64,000 bases of DNA from Beggiatoa alba B18LD (GCF_000245015.1 NZ_JH600070.1:2142634-2206633), one strand, 5' to 3'; numbered from the stretch's first letter, positions 16,566 through 25,361 are shown. The notes: generated by a model from the letters alone, not told the origin. Made by a program: numbers and translations.

Positions 16566-19229
16566 ATGCATTTTTACCTAAGAGTTTTATCGCTACTAAG
16601 CTTATTCTGCCTCATTGTTCCATTGAGTTGGGCAGGGGAAGATGAATGGACAATAATTGATTTACCTGATGGTGGGTCAGGGGTTTTAAATACTCGGTCA
16701 CTTGATACTAGTACAGTACCATCGCGATTAATTTTATCAAATAGCTACCAAAGTATTGATAAAGGAGAAAGTTGGACAGCCATACAACCTGTCGGTTTTG
16801 ATAATATCACAATACGCTATCGAAAAGACCCAACTGCTGATATTTGGTATGGTGTAGAGAACTACTCAGGTCTTAGGGCATTTTACAAACGCATCGGCTT
16901 ATATGGTGAATGGGTTGAAGTTGTGGCTGATGATGGTTTTACTTTACCACGACGACAAATAAACTCTGGTAATGGGTCAGATATTTTAGCGATTGCGCCG
17001 ACTCAACCTGCAACAATTTATGCTTGTGTTACGCCTATCACTAATGATTACAATCAGTTAAATGAAAATATCTACCGTTCACAAGATGGTGGAAAACGAT
17101 GGTATGCGATTTATTCTCTTGAGAAACCTGTCAATAGATTTTTAGCCAGAACTTTAGTCGTTGACCCTCACTCACCCAATACATTGTATATTTTAGGGCA
17201 AGAGACTACAGAGGCTGATGCTAATGGTCAGTATAAATACAAACTCTACACAAGTCATAATGCTGGGGATGACTGGACAGAAACAGCACATAATATCCTT
17301 GAAGCTGGGTATATTACTTCGCTAAGTCTGCTCAATACACTGTCAGTTGTCGCAACAACGCCAACAACACTTTATCTGAATACAAATAACTCCACATCAC
17401 CCGAATTATTTCGAACCACCATAACAGGGAATGCTTGGGAAAAACTTCCCCTTCCTTCTGCCTTAGATAGAGTTGATTTAGTGCAGGATGATTTATCTAT
17501 AGAGTTAATTCCTAGTAAAACCGCACTCTATGCTATTGCCTCATATCGATATATAAAGGACAACATAAGCCCATTTAATCCGACTAGAGAGGATAAACTT
17601 TATAAACTCAATCATGACAATGTTAATTGGACAGAATTAACCAGCGACTTATTCCCCACACCCCATTATTACTCTTCATTCCATTACCGTTACCAACTGG
17701 TTATAGACCCTGAGGACAACAATACCCTTTATCTCACGACTGAAGATAATATTCTAAAAAGTAGTGATGAAGGAGAAAGTTGGCAATTAAGCAAAAAAGG
17801 CTTAAAGAATCGGAGCGTAGAAAATCTATTTAGTACGCCAACGACACCGTATGTTCTGACAAATGGGGAGTTGTTTCAAGTAACGGATAAAGGCAAAACA
17901 TGGACTAATTCAAATCTGCTTTTTCCCGCTATTCGTTTTCAAACCATAAACACCACGCTAGAAGCCACGAAAGTTTACGGATACACAAAAGATTGCAAAT
18001 CGTTATATGTTAAACAACAAGGGCAAGAAGCTGTTTTTCATCCACTCCCAACGACTTTCCATCTATGTAGTGCAGATAAGACACAGGTGATATTACACAC
18101 AGTTCCTTATGATGCTAAAACCCTATATGCAGTTGTTCCTGCGGGAAACAGTAAGTATTCAAGTGTAGATACTGAACAAGCAGATAAACTCACAACCCCA
18201 CAAATTTTAAAAAGCACTGATGATGGCGCAACATGGACAACACTTTACACATTGCTAAATCAACGTCAGTTTACATTAGTTCCAGACCCTATCACGCCGA
18301 AAACACTTTACGCATCCGTTGAAGCATTAGGCATAATGCGTAGTATTGATGATGGCACGACATGGGAATTGTTAACCTATAAATTTGTAGGAGTAGAGTT
18401 GCTTGATTTCAAAGTATTACCTACAACACCACGTACTTTCCTTGTTGTGCAACGACTGGGCGCACAATTCACACTTATTAGTACAGACGAAGGTCGTAAT
18501 TGGGTTACCAGTATTCAAAGACGAGACAATTATTATCCGTTTGTATTACAAGCGCATAAAGCCTCAGAAAATAACTACCTGCTATACAGTTTAATGGAAA
18601 ATATCCTATATAAAAGTAGTGATATGGGAGATAGTTGGTGTCCTATTGCACCTTCCCTATCATTGCAAAACAACATACATAATTTTGCAATAGATTCAAC
18701 AGAAAATACGTTCTATGCACGTCTGTATGACAGCGACTTAGAAAAATACATGGTAGTAGCATACACACCAACAACCAAGGAGTTTATCAATCAGTTAGGT
18801 GCTTACAACCTAACAATGGACTCAACCAACAACGCCATTATAACGGGGAAAATACAGCGTGATAGTTGTGAGACAGGTGGAAGATATGCATCTGTCCCCT
18901 TATCAGCAACAGTAGAGATACAAGGAAGTATTGAGCCATTACCTGAACACGTTGGACAAACAGCAGATATTATTGTTTATGGAGCATATTATGCTTTTGA
19001 TAGTGGGTATATGTATTTTATGCTAGGGGAAAATACCATTCAGGTTAGAGAGCTAGGAACTGAGTTAATTCCGTTTAAACAAGGGATTACATTGCAAGCT
19101 AAAAACGATATCTCTTTATATAAAGGACAGTTTCTTGCAGCAGGTCGTCTCTCTATTTTTTTTGGCTACCGTTTAGCAGACGGGACGGTTATCGTTAATG
19201 AGAAAGAACTCACTGTTGATATTTTTTAA
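16566..19229 (+). CDS. Secreted Asp-box (BNR) beta-propeller protein, copy 2
   Basis: An 887-residue paralogue of the preceding gene with an identical signal peptide, the same set of Asp-box repeats and the same C-terminal domain. Relative to copy 1 it has short insertions (near residue 30 and in the stretch around 325-375) and lacks one residue before the DEGRNW box. Similarity is uneven: the stretch around 17865-18350 is almost identical to 14945-15430 at DNA level, whereas the flanking thirds differ frequently. That pattern suggests gene conversion or selection on a shared core. Likely periplasmic or extracellular. Function unknown. Confidence 0.82.
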   Translation: MHFYLRVLSLLSLFCLIVPLSWAGEDEWTIIDLPDGGSGVLNTRSLDTSTVPSRLILSNSYQSIDKGESWTAIQPVGFDNITIRYRKDPTADIWYGVENYSGLRAFYKRIGLYGEWVEVVADDGFTLPRRQINSGNGSDILAIAPTQPATIYACVTPITNDYNQLNENIYRSQDGGKRWYAIYSLEKPVNRFLARTLVVDPHSPNTLYILGQETTEADANGQYKYKLYTSHNAGDDWTETAHNILEAGYITSLSLLNTLSVVATTPTTLYLNTNNSTSPELFRTTITGNAWEKLPLPSALDRVDLVQDDLSIELIPSKTALYAIASYRYIKDNISPFNPTREDKLYKLNHDNVNWTELTSDLFPTPHYYSSFHYRYQLVIDPEDNNTLYLTTEDNILKSSDEGESWQLSKKGLKNRSVENLFSTPTTPYVLTNGELFQVTDKGKTWTNSNLLFPAIRFQTINTTLEATKVYGYTKDCKSLYVKQQGQEAVFHPLPTTFHLCSADKTQVILHTVPYDAKTLYAVVPAGNSKYSSVDTEQADKLTTPQILKSTDDGATWTTLYTLLNQRQFTLVPDPITPKTLYASVEALGIMRSIDDGTTWELLTYKFVGVELLDFKVLPTTPRTFLVVQRLGAQFTLISTDEGRNWVTSIQRRDNYYPFVLQAHKASENNYLLYSLMENILYKSSDMGDSWCPIAPSLSLQNNIHNFAIDSTENTFYARLYDSDLEKYMVVAYTPTTKEFINQLGAYNLTMDSTNNAIITGKIQRDSCETGGRYASVPLSATVEIQGSIEPLPEHVGQTADIIVYGAYYAFDSGYMYFMLGENTIQVRELGTELIPFKQGITLQAKNDISLYKGQFLAAGRLSIFFGYRLADGTVIVNEKELTVDIF

Positions 19230-19240
19230 ATTTTAATCCT

Positions 19241-19281
19241 AAAAGACGTTTAACAAATCTGTTTTGTTAAACGTCTTTTTT
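19241..19281 (+). terminator. Intrinsic terminator of propeller gene 2
   Basis: Same AAAAGACGTTTAACAAA stem and T tail as at 16342-16383, 12 bases after the stop codon. Confidence 0.9.
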
Positions 19282-19312
19282 ATTCGAGAAAAATCTCTCT
19301 TTAACCTGAGTT

Positions 19313-19542
19313 CGGCGAGTTTCTTTTAAAAAGACAACAGTTTGTCTGAATCAGGATTCACAGGATTTTCAGGATTAGCAGGATTAAAAAGCGTCTTTCA
19401 CCTTAATTTTTTGGTTTAAGGGTTTTAAATCCTGCTAATCCTGATTCAGACAATGTTTTAATCTTGTCGCACGTTCTGACAGACCTACTAGGTTTTGAAA
19501 ACCTAGCAGATATCTGTTTTATAAAACTCGCCGAACTCAGGT
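19313..19542. mobile_element. Palindromic MITE-like element, copy 3
   Basis: Starts AACCTGAGTTCGGCGAG and ends CTCGCCGAACTCAGGT, with the long GTCTGAATCAGG/CCTGATTCAGAC hairpin and the CTAGGTTTTGAAAACCTAG dyad inside. Its orientation matches copy 1 and is opposite to copy 2. I see no obvious target duplication. Confidence 0.8.
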
Positions 19543-19634
19543 AAATTAGCAATTTCACGCACAGCGACACGCTCAATAAAAACACGACTAAAGTTAAAAT
19601 CCTCAATAATTGCCTTACCAGAAAATTGTAAACT
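19543..19634 (-). pseudogene. Internal fragment of an AIPR-like gene
   Basis: The minus strand encodes about 30 residues, beginning SLQFSGKAIIEDFNF and ending VAVREIANL, with no stop until the adjacent element. The pattern of a GKAI-EDFNF strand followed by a RVF-I--V-V-EIA segment resembles the part of AIPR proteins just after the N-terminal domain. It has no start, is bounded on both sides by mobile-element sequence, and is on the opposite strand to the N-terminal fragment at 9739-10573. Recognition is from memory of the family and should be checked by profile search. Confidence 0.45.
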
Positions 19635-19676
19635 AACTTGAGTTCGGTGAGTTTCTGTTAAAAAGATAACAGCTTT
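19635..19676. mobile_element. Palindromic MITE-like element, terminal fragment only (copy 4)
   Basis: AACTTGAGTTCGGTGAG through TAACAGC matches only the first 40 or so bases of the element. This is the piece missing from copy 2 at 10738. It ends at the stop codon of the FixH gene. Confidence 0.6.
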
Positions 19677-20246
19677 TTAATTCGTTGTTGCTGAAAATGG
19701 TTGCAGTGACAATGCTGTTTCGGCTACAGGCATACGAACGGATGTTAACAACCGCCAGTTATGTACTGATGCTTGCTCGTTGTGACTATCGCCTTCTTTT
19801 TCCTTACCATTATCAGGTGTTAATTGTACATACCAATTTCCTTCAATCAGTTGGGGTAATGTACCAATATATGTATCATCACCTGCACGCTTTAAAATTT
19901 GCGTTTGGTCATGACCTGCACGGGTATGATGCAGGAATGATAACGTTAACATGTCAGGATGGGGATAATTTGAAGATGACTTCAAGGTCAATAAAAGCAT
20001 ATTCTGTGTTTTATCTAGTTGAATATGTGCTTCTAAGCCATAGTTGACAGCGACTTTGTCACGGGCTAAGGTCATATTAATCGCAAGACCTTGTTTATAA
20101 TAGTCATCAACGACCATGCCATCATCTGATTCTATCGCAAGGTTCAGGGTAATAAATCCTGCAACAATTGCCAAAACGGGAAAGAAAATAACAAACCATA
20201 CATAGGGTTCTTGATACCAGCGAGTCATAATTTTATCAGTAGGCAT
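19677..20246 (-). CDS. fixH: FixH/CcoH-family cytochrome cbb3 oxidase assembly protein
   Basis: A 189-residue membrane protein with one N-terminal transmembrane segment (about residues 14-34, WFVIFFPVLAIVAGFITL) followed by the FixH signature SDDGMVVDDYYKQGLAIN and a periplasmic beta-rich domain (SSNYPHPDMLTLSFLHHTRAG, GNWYVQL). CcoH/FixH is needed for stable assembly of cbb3-type oxidase, possibly with copper delivery. It follows ccoG by 2 bases. The ccoNOPQ structural genes are not in this window. The stop codon lies at the edge of a mobile-element fragment, so the last residues may not be ancestral. Confidence 0.88.
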   Translation of the reverse strand: MPTDKIMTRWYQEPYVWFVIFFPVLAIVAGFITLNLAIESDDGMVVDDYYKQGLAINMTLARDKVAVNYGLEAHIQLDKTQNMLLLTLKSSSNYPHPDMLTLSFLHHTRAGHDQTQILKRAGDDTYIGTLPQLIEGNWYVQLTPDNGKEKEGDSHNEQASVHNWRLLTSVRMPVAETALSLQPFSATTN

Positions 20247-20248
20247 AA

Positions 20249-21691
20249 TTATCTCTGTAATTGAGTAGGACCTATAAAGCGTGCATCTTCAGTCACTGTC
20301 CAGTCAGTTTGACCATGAGTTGCTAAGGTAAATTCAATCGTGTTGCTTTGTTCTGGAATGTCTTCACGTGCAACATTGACGCGAACAGGTAAATCTAAAA
20401 CGCTTCCACCTTCCACTTCTACTACTGCTGTGTCCGTCTCCAATTGCGCATTTTTTAACCCGCTAACCGTTAATGTGTATTGATGTGGATGTACGTCTTT
20501 ATTCATCACTTTCAGCATGTAAACATTTTGAATAAGTCCGTCGTTATTTTCTCGATACAACATATTACGGTCGCGCATAACATCCAGTTGTACAGGAACA
20601 CGGTTAGAAATGGAGTAAATCAGTAAGCCAAGAAGTATCAGTAATAAACTTGCATAAATAGCAACACGGGGGCGCAGAATATGGGTTTTATTGCCATGAA
20701 TTGCGTGGTCTGTCGTATAACGAATTAATCCTGTTGGGTAATTCATTTTTTTCATAATATCGTCACAGACATCGATACAAGCAGAACAGCCGATGCATTG
20801 GTATTGCAAGCCATCACGAATATCGATACCCATTGGACAGACTTGTACGCACATGGTGCAGTTAATACATTCGCCTAAGTTTTTGCCTTGATAGTCATCG
20901 CCTTTTTTGCGAGAGCCACGCGGCTCACCACGGTTATCATCGTAAGCAATGATTAAGGTGTCTTTATCAAACATGGCACTTTGAAAACGTGCATAGGGGC
21001 ACATGTATAAACAGATTTGTTCCCGCAAGAATCCCGCATTGCCATAAGTTGCAAAACTGTAGAAGAATAACCAGAAGGTTTCCCACCCTGATAAATTTAT
21101 CTGCATTAAGTTAATGGCTAAATCACGAATCGGCGTGAAATAGCCAACAAAAGTAAATCCTGTGATTAAGGAAAAGAGCAGCCATAAACTATGCTTTGTT
21201 GCTTTTAAACGGAATTTACGTGCTGACATCGGTTCTTTATCGAGTTTCATCTGTCGATTGCGATCACCTTCTACCCACCGCTCCATCCAGATAAACGTTT
21301 CTGTCCAAACTGATTGCGGACAGGCGTAACCACACCATAAACGCCCTGCAAGCGTGGTGAAAAAAAACAGGCTAAATCCTGCAATAATGAGAAGAAACGC
21401 GAGATAGATAAAATCTTGTGGCCAAAATACCCAGCCAAAAATATAAAACTGACGGGCAGGTAAATCGAATAAGACTGCTTGCCGTCCATCCCATTGTAAC
21501 CAAGGGAATATATAGTAAATACCTAAAAGGGTTAAAACACTGGCAATCCGTAAACGGGTAAATAAACCATCCGTTTGGCGGGGATAGATTTTTTTCCGCT
21601 TGGCGTACAAGCCTTGTTCTGTATTGTCCGTTGTTGCTTGTGTTTGCCCCTTGAGCACAACAGATGGCGTTGAATTATCGGCAGATGTCAT
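20249..21691 (-). CDS. ccoG: Cytochrome c oxidase accessory protein CcoG (FixG/RdxA)
   Basis: Membrane ferredoxin-like protein involved in copper handling during cbb3 oxidase assembly. The 480-residue protein has several membrane segments (about 47-65, 83-112, 158-178, 198-218, 345-362), the NosR/NapH-like motif RLWCGYACPQSVWTE, and two 4Fe-4S motifs, CINCTMCVQVCP and CIGCSACIDVCD, around residues 277-312. The C-terminal 120 residues form an Ig-like periplasmic domain. It begins a two-gene operon with fixH. Length and motif order are normal. Confidence 0.95.
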   Translation of the reverse strand: MTSADNSTPSVVLKGQTQATTDNTEQGLYAKRKKIYPRQTDGLFTRLRIASVLTLLGIYYIFPWLQWDGRQAVLFDLPARQFYIFGWVFWPQDFIYLAFLLIIAGFSLFFFTTLAGRLWCGYACPQSVWTETFIWMERWVEGDRNRQMKLDKEPMSARKFRLKATKHSLWLLFSLITGFTFVGYFTPIRDLAINLMQINLSGWETFWLFFYSFATYGNAGFLREQICLYMCPYARFQSAMFDKDTLIIAYDDNRGEPRGSRKKGDDYQGKNLGECINCTMCVQVCPMGIDIRDGLQYQCIGCSACIDVCDDIMKKMNYPTGLIRYTTDHAIHGNKTHILRPRVAIYASLLLILLGLLIYSISNRVPVQLDVMRDRNMLYRENNDGLIQNVYMLKVMNKDVHPHQYTLTVSGLKNAQLETDTAVVEVEGGSVLDLPVRVNVAREDIPEQSNTIEFTLATHGQTDWTVTEDARFIGPTQLQR

Positions 21692-21787
21692 AAGAAACTC
21701 ATTAAACGAAAGTGTAAAAAGGATTTACAGGGATTCAGGGGGAATTAGTATAAAAAATTTCACCTGTTGGGGCGAATGAATTTGAAT

Positions 21788-22528
21788 TTATCCAAACAGT
21801 CGTTTAATAGTCATTCCTAACCATAACACGCCCATTAATAGCGGTTGATGTAATAAATAAATCCATAAACTCCGCTTACCTAACCAGATTAATAAAGGAT
21901 GCCCTGTTTGTTGCATCGTTTGTGTGAATCTTTTGAGCGTTTTTGTTAAACGTTGTAATTGTTCACCGCAGGCAATTCCTATTAAAAACACACCGAACCA
22001 AGGTAATAAGGGAACATAGTCCTCTGTTCTTGGTTTATGCGTCATCAATCCAAACCACTGCAAACTAGGCTGGTTAAATAAAGGATGTTGTACCCATCCC
22101 CCCACAAATAAGCAAAGCACACCCACGCTTAAACTCAACCAAAAGCGACGCACAAATAATAAGCCTAGTATGCTAGCAACCGCGATAAAATGGAGAATTC
22201 CAAAGAAAATATAACGGTGTTGAAACATGAGATAGCTCACGATGCTAATAAGTAACGCGCAAGCAATCAGCAGACTTAAACGGCGTAAATAGGCAGTCGT
22301 GATTAAAGTGTGACGACAGGCTAAAGCAAGGCTAATCCCCGCAATGCTGATGAATAGCGTCACAATGAGTGAGCGGAAATGAATCCAGTAGGGTGAGTTG
22401 TATAAATCCCAATCAACGAAGTGAAAATAATCGAGGTCGTAGGAAAAGTGATAAATCACCATGAGTAAAATGGCTACGCCTCGACTCGCATCTAAGAAGG
22501 CAAAACGGCTGAGAGGGTTTGTTCCCAT
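21788..22528 (-). CDS. DUF1624 / heparan-alpha-glucosaminide N-acetyltransferase-like membrane protein
   Basis: A polytopic protein of about 246 residues with roughly seven membrane segments. The N-terminal motif FAFLDASRGVAILLMVIYHFSYDLDYF is characteristic of DUF1624 and related acyltransferase-3-like proteins, and the C-terminus has LWIYLLHQPLLMGVLWLG. Bacterial members are of uncertain function, probably acylating a membrane-linked sugar. I chose the ATG at 22528 (MGTNPLSRFAF), which overlaps the end of gmk by a stop-start junction only. The in-frame ATG at 22561 would overlap gmk by about 30 bases. Confidence 0.8.
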   Translation of the reverse strand: MGTNPLSRFAFLDASRGVAILLMVIYHFSYDLDYFHFVDWDLYNSPYWIHFRSLIVTLFISIAGISLALACRHTLITTAYLRRLSLLIACALLISIVSYLMFQHRYIFFGILHFIAVASILGLLFVRRFWLSLSVGVLCLFVGGWVQHPLFNQPSLQWFGLMTHKPRTEDYVPLLPWFGVFLIGIACGEQLQRLTKTLKRFTQTMQQTGHPLLIWLGKRSLWIYLLHQPLLMGVLWLGMTIKRLFG

Positions 22529-22529
22529 T

Positions 22530-23174
22530 TTATGCAAGCAACTTGGCGAACAGTTGCCCATGTTTTGCCTGTTGACGGGGACGAGTTAAACGTTGGCTAT
22601 GAATAATTGCTTGTAAATCTTGCAATGCCTGCTCAAAGTTGTCATTAATCACCACATAATCAAATTCTGGATAATGACTCATTTCTTCAATAGCGGCTTG
22701 CATCCGTCGTTGAATAATGGCTTCTGTATCTTGACCCCGTCCGCGTAAACGTTGTTCTAAAATGTCACGAGACGGCGGCAAAATAAAAATACTGACCGCT
22801 TCAGGCATTAATGCACGTACCGTTTGCGCCCCTTGCCAATCAATTTCTAAAATAACATCAATGCCTTGCTGTAATTGTTCAAAGACAGTTTGTTTTGATG
22901 TACCATAAAAATTATCGAAAACTTGTGCGTATTCAAAAAAAGTCTTGTTCATCAACATTGTTTGAAACGTGTCAACACTCACAAAATGATAATTCACGCC
23001 ATTCACTTCTGCGGGGCGGGGCGGGCGCGTTGTATGTGATATGGAAACAGTTAGTTGCGGAATAGTTTGCACTAATTGACTGACTAAACTAGTTTTACCA
23101 GCCCCAGAAGGGGCTGCGATAATATATAACGTGCCTTGTAATGAAACAGGCATTGCAGGATGATTTAAACGCAT
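22530..23174 (-). CDS. gmk: Guanylate kinase
   Basis: Phosphorylates GMP to GDP with ATP. The 214-residue protein has the P-loop APSGAGKTSLVSQL, the GMP-binding segments SHTTRPPRPAEVNGVNYHF and FFEYAQVFDNFYGTSKQ, the DWQGAQTVR motif and the lid RGRGQDTEAIIQRR. MRLNHPAM and MPVSLQG are both possible starts (23174 or 23153). It follows yicC by 9 bases, as in many gammaproteobacteria. Confidence 0.96.
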   Translation of the reverse strand: MRLNHPAMPVSLQGTLYIIAAPSGAGKTSLVSQLVQTIPQLTVSISHTTRPPRPAEVNGVNYHFVSVDTFQTMLMNKTFFEYAQVFDNFYGTSKQTVFEQLQQGIDVILEIDWQGAQTVRALMPEAVSIFILPPSRDILEQRLRGRGQDTEAIIQRRMQAAIEEMSHYPEFDYVVINDNFEQALQDLQAIIHSQRLTRPRQQAKHGQLFAKLLA

Positions 23175-23183
23175 AAACTCTAA

Positions 23184-24047
23184 TTATTCAATGTTTTGTG
23201 TTTGCTCGCGGATTTGTTCAATTAATACTTTTAACTCAATTGAACAGTGCGTTGTACTGATATGATTCGCTTTAGAGCCGAGTGTATTTGCTTCACGATG
23301 TAACTCTTGCACTAAAAAATCCAAACGTCTGCCGACAGGCTCATCTTGATTAAAGATTTCTTTCACTTCTAATAAATGCGTTTCTAAGCGGTCTAATTCT
23401 TCGGCAACGTCCATTTTTTGCGCCAGAATCACCATTTCTTGCTCAACGCGGTCATTATCCAATTCTTTCAACTCAGACAAACGATTTAATAACCGCTCCC
23501 GCTGTCCTTGTAAAATTTGCGGTAATTCTGCCCGAATACCCTGCACTTCGGTTGCAATGGCTTCACAACGTTGGCGAATTAATAAGGCTAATTGCGCACC
23601 CTCACGTTCACGATGAGCAATGAGTTGTTTTAACGCCGTATTTAGATGTTTCAATAAAACATCGCTAACCGCTTCAATATCTATCGTTGGTACATCTAAC
23701 ACACCGGGAAATCTAAGAATTTCTAATGCATTAAATGGATGAGATTGCCCTGTGATTTCATTGATTTTACAACCAGCTTTATACAGTTGTTTCACCAAAT
23801 CCATATTAAGATTTAAAGCACTTTGCGCACTTGTACTTGCTTGAAAATATAATGTACCGTTGACTTTGCCCCGCTTAATTTTTTGCTGTAAGCACTCTGT
23901 AAAAATAGGCTCTAAACTGCGAAATTCTTCAGGCAACCGAAGTGAAATATCTAAATGACGATGATTAACGGAGCGAAGTTCCCAACAAACTTTCCCCCAT
24001 GCCTCCTGCTGTTCTTCACGCGCAAAGGCGGTCATACTGCGAATCAT
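23184..24047 (-). CDS. yicC: YicC-family endoribonuclease
   Basis: A 287-residue protein with the N-terminal IRSMTAFAREE and WELRSVNHRHLDISLRLPEEF motifs and the C-terminal GRRLDFLVQELHREANTLGSKA segment that define the YicC/YloC family. E. coli YicC is an endoribonuclease that affects small RNA turnover. The order yicC-gmk is widely conserved. It is the first gene of the probable yicC-gmk-DUF1624 transcript; upstream (24048-24674) lies non-coding debris. Confidence 0.93.
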   Translation of the reverse strand: MIRSMTAFAREEQQEAWGKVCWELRSVNHRHLDISLRLPEEFRSLEPIFTECLQQKIKRGKVNGTLYFQASTSAQSALNLNMDLVKQLYKAGCKINEITGQSHPFNALEILRFPGVLDVPTIDIEAVSDVLLKHLNTALKQLIAHREREGAQLALLIRQRCEAIATEVQGIRAELPQILQGQRERLLNRLSELKELDNDRVEQEMVILAQKMDVAEELDRLETHLLEVKEIFNQDEPVGRRLDFLVQELHREANTLGSKANHISTTHCSIELKVLIEQIREQTQNIE

Positions 24048-24126
24048 GGTTATTATCCTGTGTGCAACTGATTAAGGCACGCAATATATCATATTCATCG
24101 GACAGATTAAGACTACACAAATTAAC

Positions 24127-24339
24127 CCTTTTGTCTGAATCAGGATTCGCAGGATTAATAAGGAAAGGATTGGTCATCCTAAAATATTCTAACCTGAGTT
24201 CTGCAATATTTTATGGATTAAACAGTGAGTTAAGGCGTAAAATTGCTTTAGCGATTTTACAAAGATGGAGGATTTTCTTCCTTTTGTCTGAATCAGGATT
24301 CGCAGAATTAATAAGGAAAGGATTAGTAATTCTAAAATA
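24127..24339. repeat. Two 60-base direct repeats related to the MITE family, with a MITE end between
   Basis: 24127-24186 and 24280-24339 are near copies of one another, each starting CCTTTTGTCTGAATCAGG and ending in a TCCTAAAATA-like tail. AACCTGAGTTCTGCAA at 24191 resembles an outer MITE end. The spacer reads SELRRKIALAILQRW in one forward frame, perhaps a coding remnant. Only two units with one spacer exist, so this is not a CRISPR array. Confidence 0.6.
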
Positions 24340-24362
24340 ACGCGAGTACAGCGAAAAATGAC

Positions 24363-24557
24363 TTAAATAAAAATAGGTTGAGAAGAATTCAACAAATTAA
24401 AGCTCTCATCAAGTTTAGGATTAATACGAGACATCAAAGAAGGCTTATGGAGCTTCCAAGTGTAAGCAATAAGCCCCGCAATGACATTGACTATAAACCC
24501 CAAGACACGTGGATTAGGCAATTTAGCGTGGGCAGAAGTTGGATCGATTATGTGTAA
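24363..24557 (-). pseudogene. C-terminal fragment of an unknown protein, possibly a transposase
   Basis: The minus strand reads LHIIDPTSAHAKLPNPRV, then LGFIVNVIAGLIAYTWKLHK, ending at a stop at 24363-24365; an in-frame stop lies 25-30 bases upstream of the shown start. The sequence looks protein-like and resembles the C-terminal tail of some DDE transposases, but I cannot assign a family with confidence. It has no start codon and sits in repeat-rich debris. Confidence 0.35.
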
Positions 24558-24660
24558 TACATTAAAAAATCTTGATATTCATGTTTGCATTTACTTACCT
24601 ACAGAAAAAAAAGTAGCCACTGAGTTATTAACCGCTGACTATTTACTTCAAAAAACTTAA
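24549..24660 (+). pseudogene. Short open frame, probable gene remnant
   Basis: ATG 24549 opens 36 codons (MCNTLKNLDIHVCIYLPTEK, ending YLLQKT). It ends 14 bases before the next gene and overlaps the opposite-strand fragment by a few bases. It may be the tail of a lost gene or a chance frame; I recognise no family. Confidence 0.2.
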
Positions 24661-24674
24661 CATAACATATTGAT

Positions 24675-25361
24675 ATGTATAAAAACTATTCTTTCATCGC
24701 CATTATTCCCGCCCGTGGTGGTTCTAAAGGGGTGAAACGGAAAAATATCCGTTTGCTTGCAGGCAAGCCTTTAATTACTTGGACAATTCAAGCAGCTCAA
24801 CAATCAAAGTATTTAGACCGTACAATTTTAAGCAGTGAGGATGCGGAAATTATCGCAACGGCGCGACAGTGCGGTTGTGAAGTGCCGTTTATTCGTCCTG
24901 CGGAGTTGGCACTGGATGAAACTTCAGGGATAGAACCGATTATTCATGCGATTCAAACATTGTCAGAACAGTATGATTATGTGGTGATTTTACAGCCGAC
25001 TTCACCTTTAAGAATTGCATCGGATATAGACCAAGCAATTCAACGGTGTATCGACCAACAAGCAGATTTTTGTGTGAGTGTCACAGAGGCAGAAACGCAT
25101 CCCTATTGGTGTTTTCAGCAGGATGAGCAGGGATTTTTACAGCCGTTATTTAAGGATATTCCCGCACGTCGTCAGGATTTACCCGCTATGTTGACCTTAA
25201 ATGGGGCTGTTTATGTGGCAAAAGTCAGTGCTTTTTTAGAAACCCGCCGTTTATTAACTCCGCAAACAATCGCGTATGTAATGCCAAAAGTGCGTTCATT
25301 AGACATTGATACAGAAGCCGATTTTTTGTTAGCGGAATATTTATTGCGACAGACAATATAA
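24675..25361 (+). CDS. CMP-acylneuraminate (nonulosonate) cytidylyltransferase family protein
   Basis: Transfers CMP from CTP to a nonulosonic or related acidic sugar. The 228-residue protein has the nucleotide-binding motif IIPARGGSKGVKRKNIRLLAGKPLI at residues about 10-34, ILQPTSPLR near 110 and the SLDIDTEADFLLAEYLL tail of the NeuA/PseF/LegF group. No other sialic, pseudaminic or legionaminic acid genes are in the window, so the sugar is unknown. Upstream is gene debris, suggesting this may be the survivor of a surface-polysaccharide locus. Confidence 0.87.
   Translation: MYKNYSFIAIIPARGGSKGVKRKNIRLLAGKPLITWTIQAAQQSKYLDRTILSSEDAEIIATARQCGCEVPFIRPAELALDETSGIEPIIHAIQTLSEQYDYVVILQPTSPLRIASDIDQAIQRCIDQQADFCVSVTEAETHPYWCFQQDEQGFLQPLFKDIPARRQDLPAMLTLNGAVYVAKVSAFLETRRLLTPQTIAYVMPKVRSLDIDTEADFLLAEYLLRQTI

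Noticed and set aside
24127-24339. CRISPR array
   Set aside because: Only two 60-base units with a single spacer, and the units match the dispersed mobile-element family. No cas genes are present.
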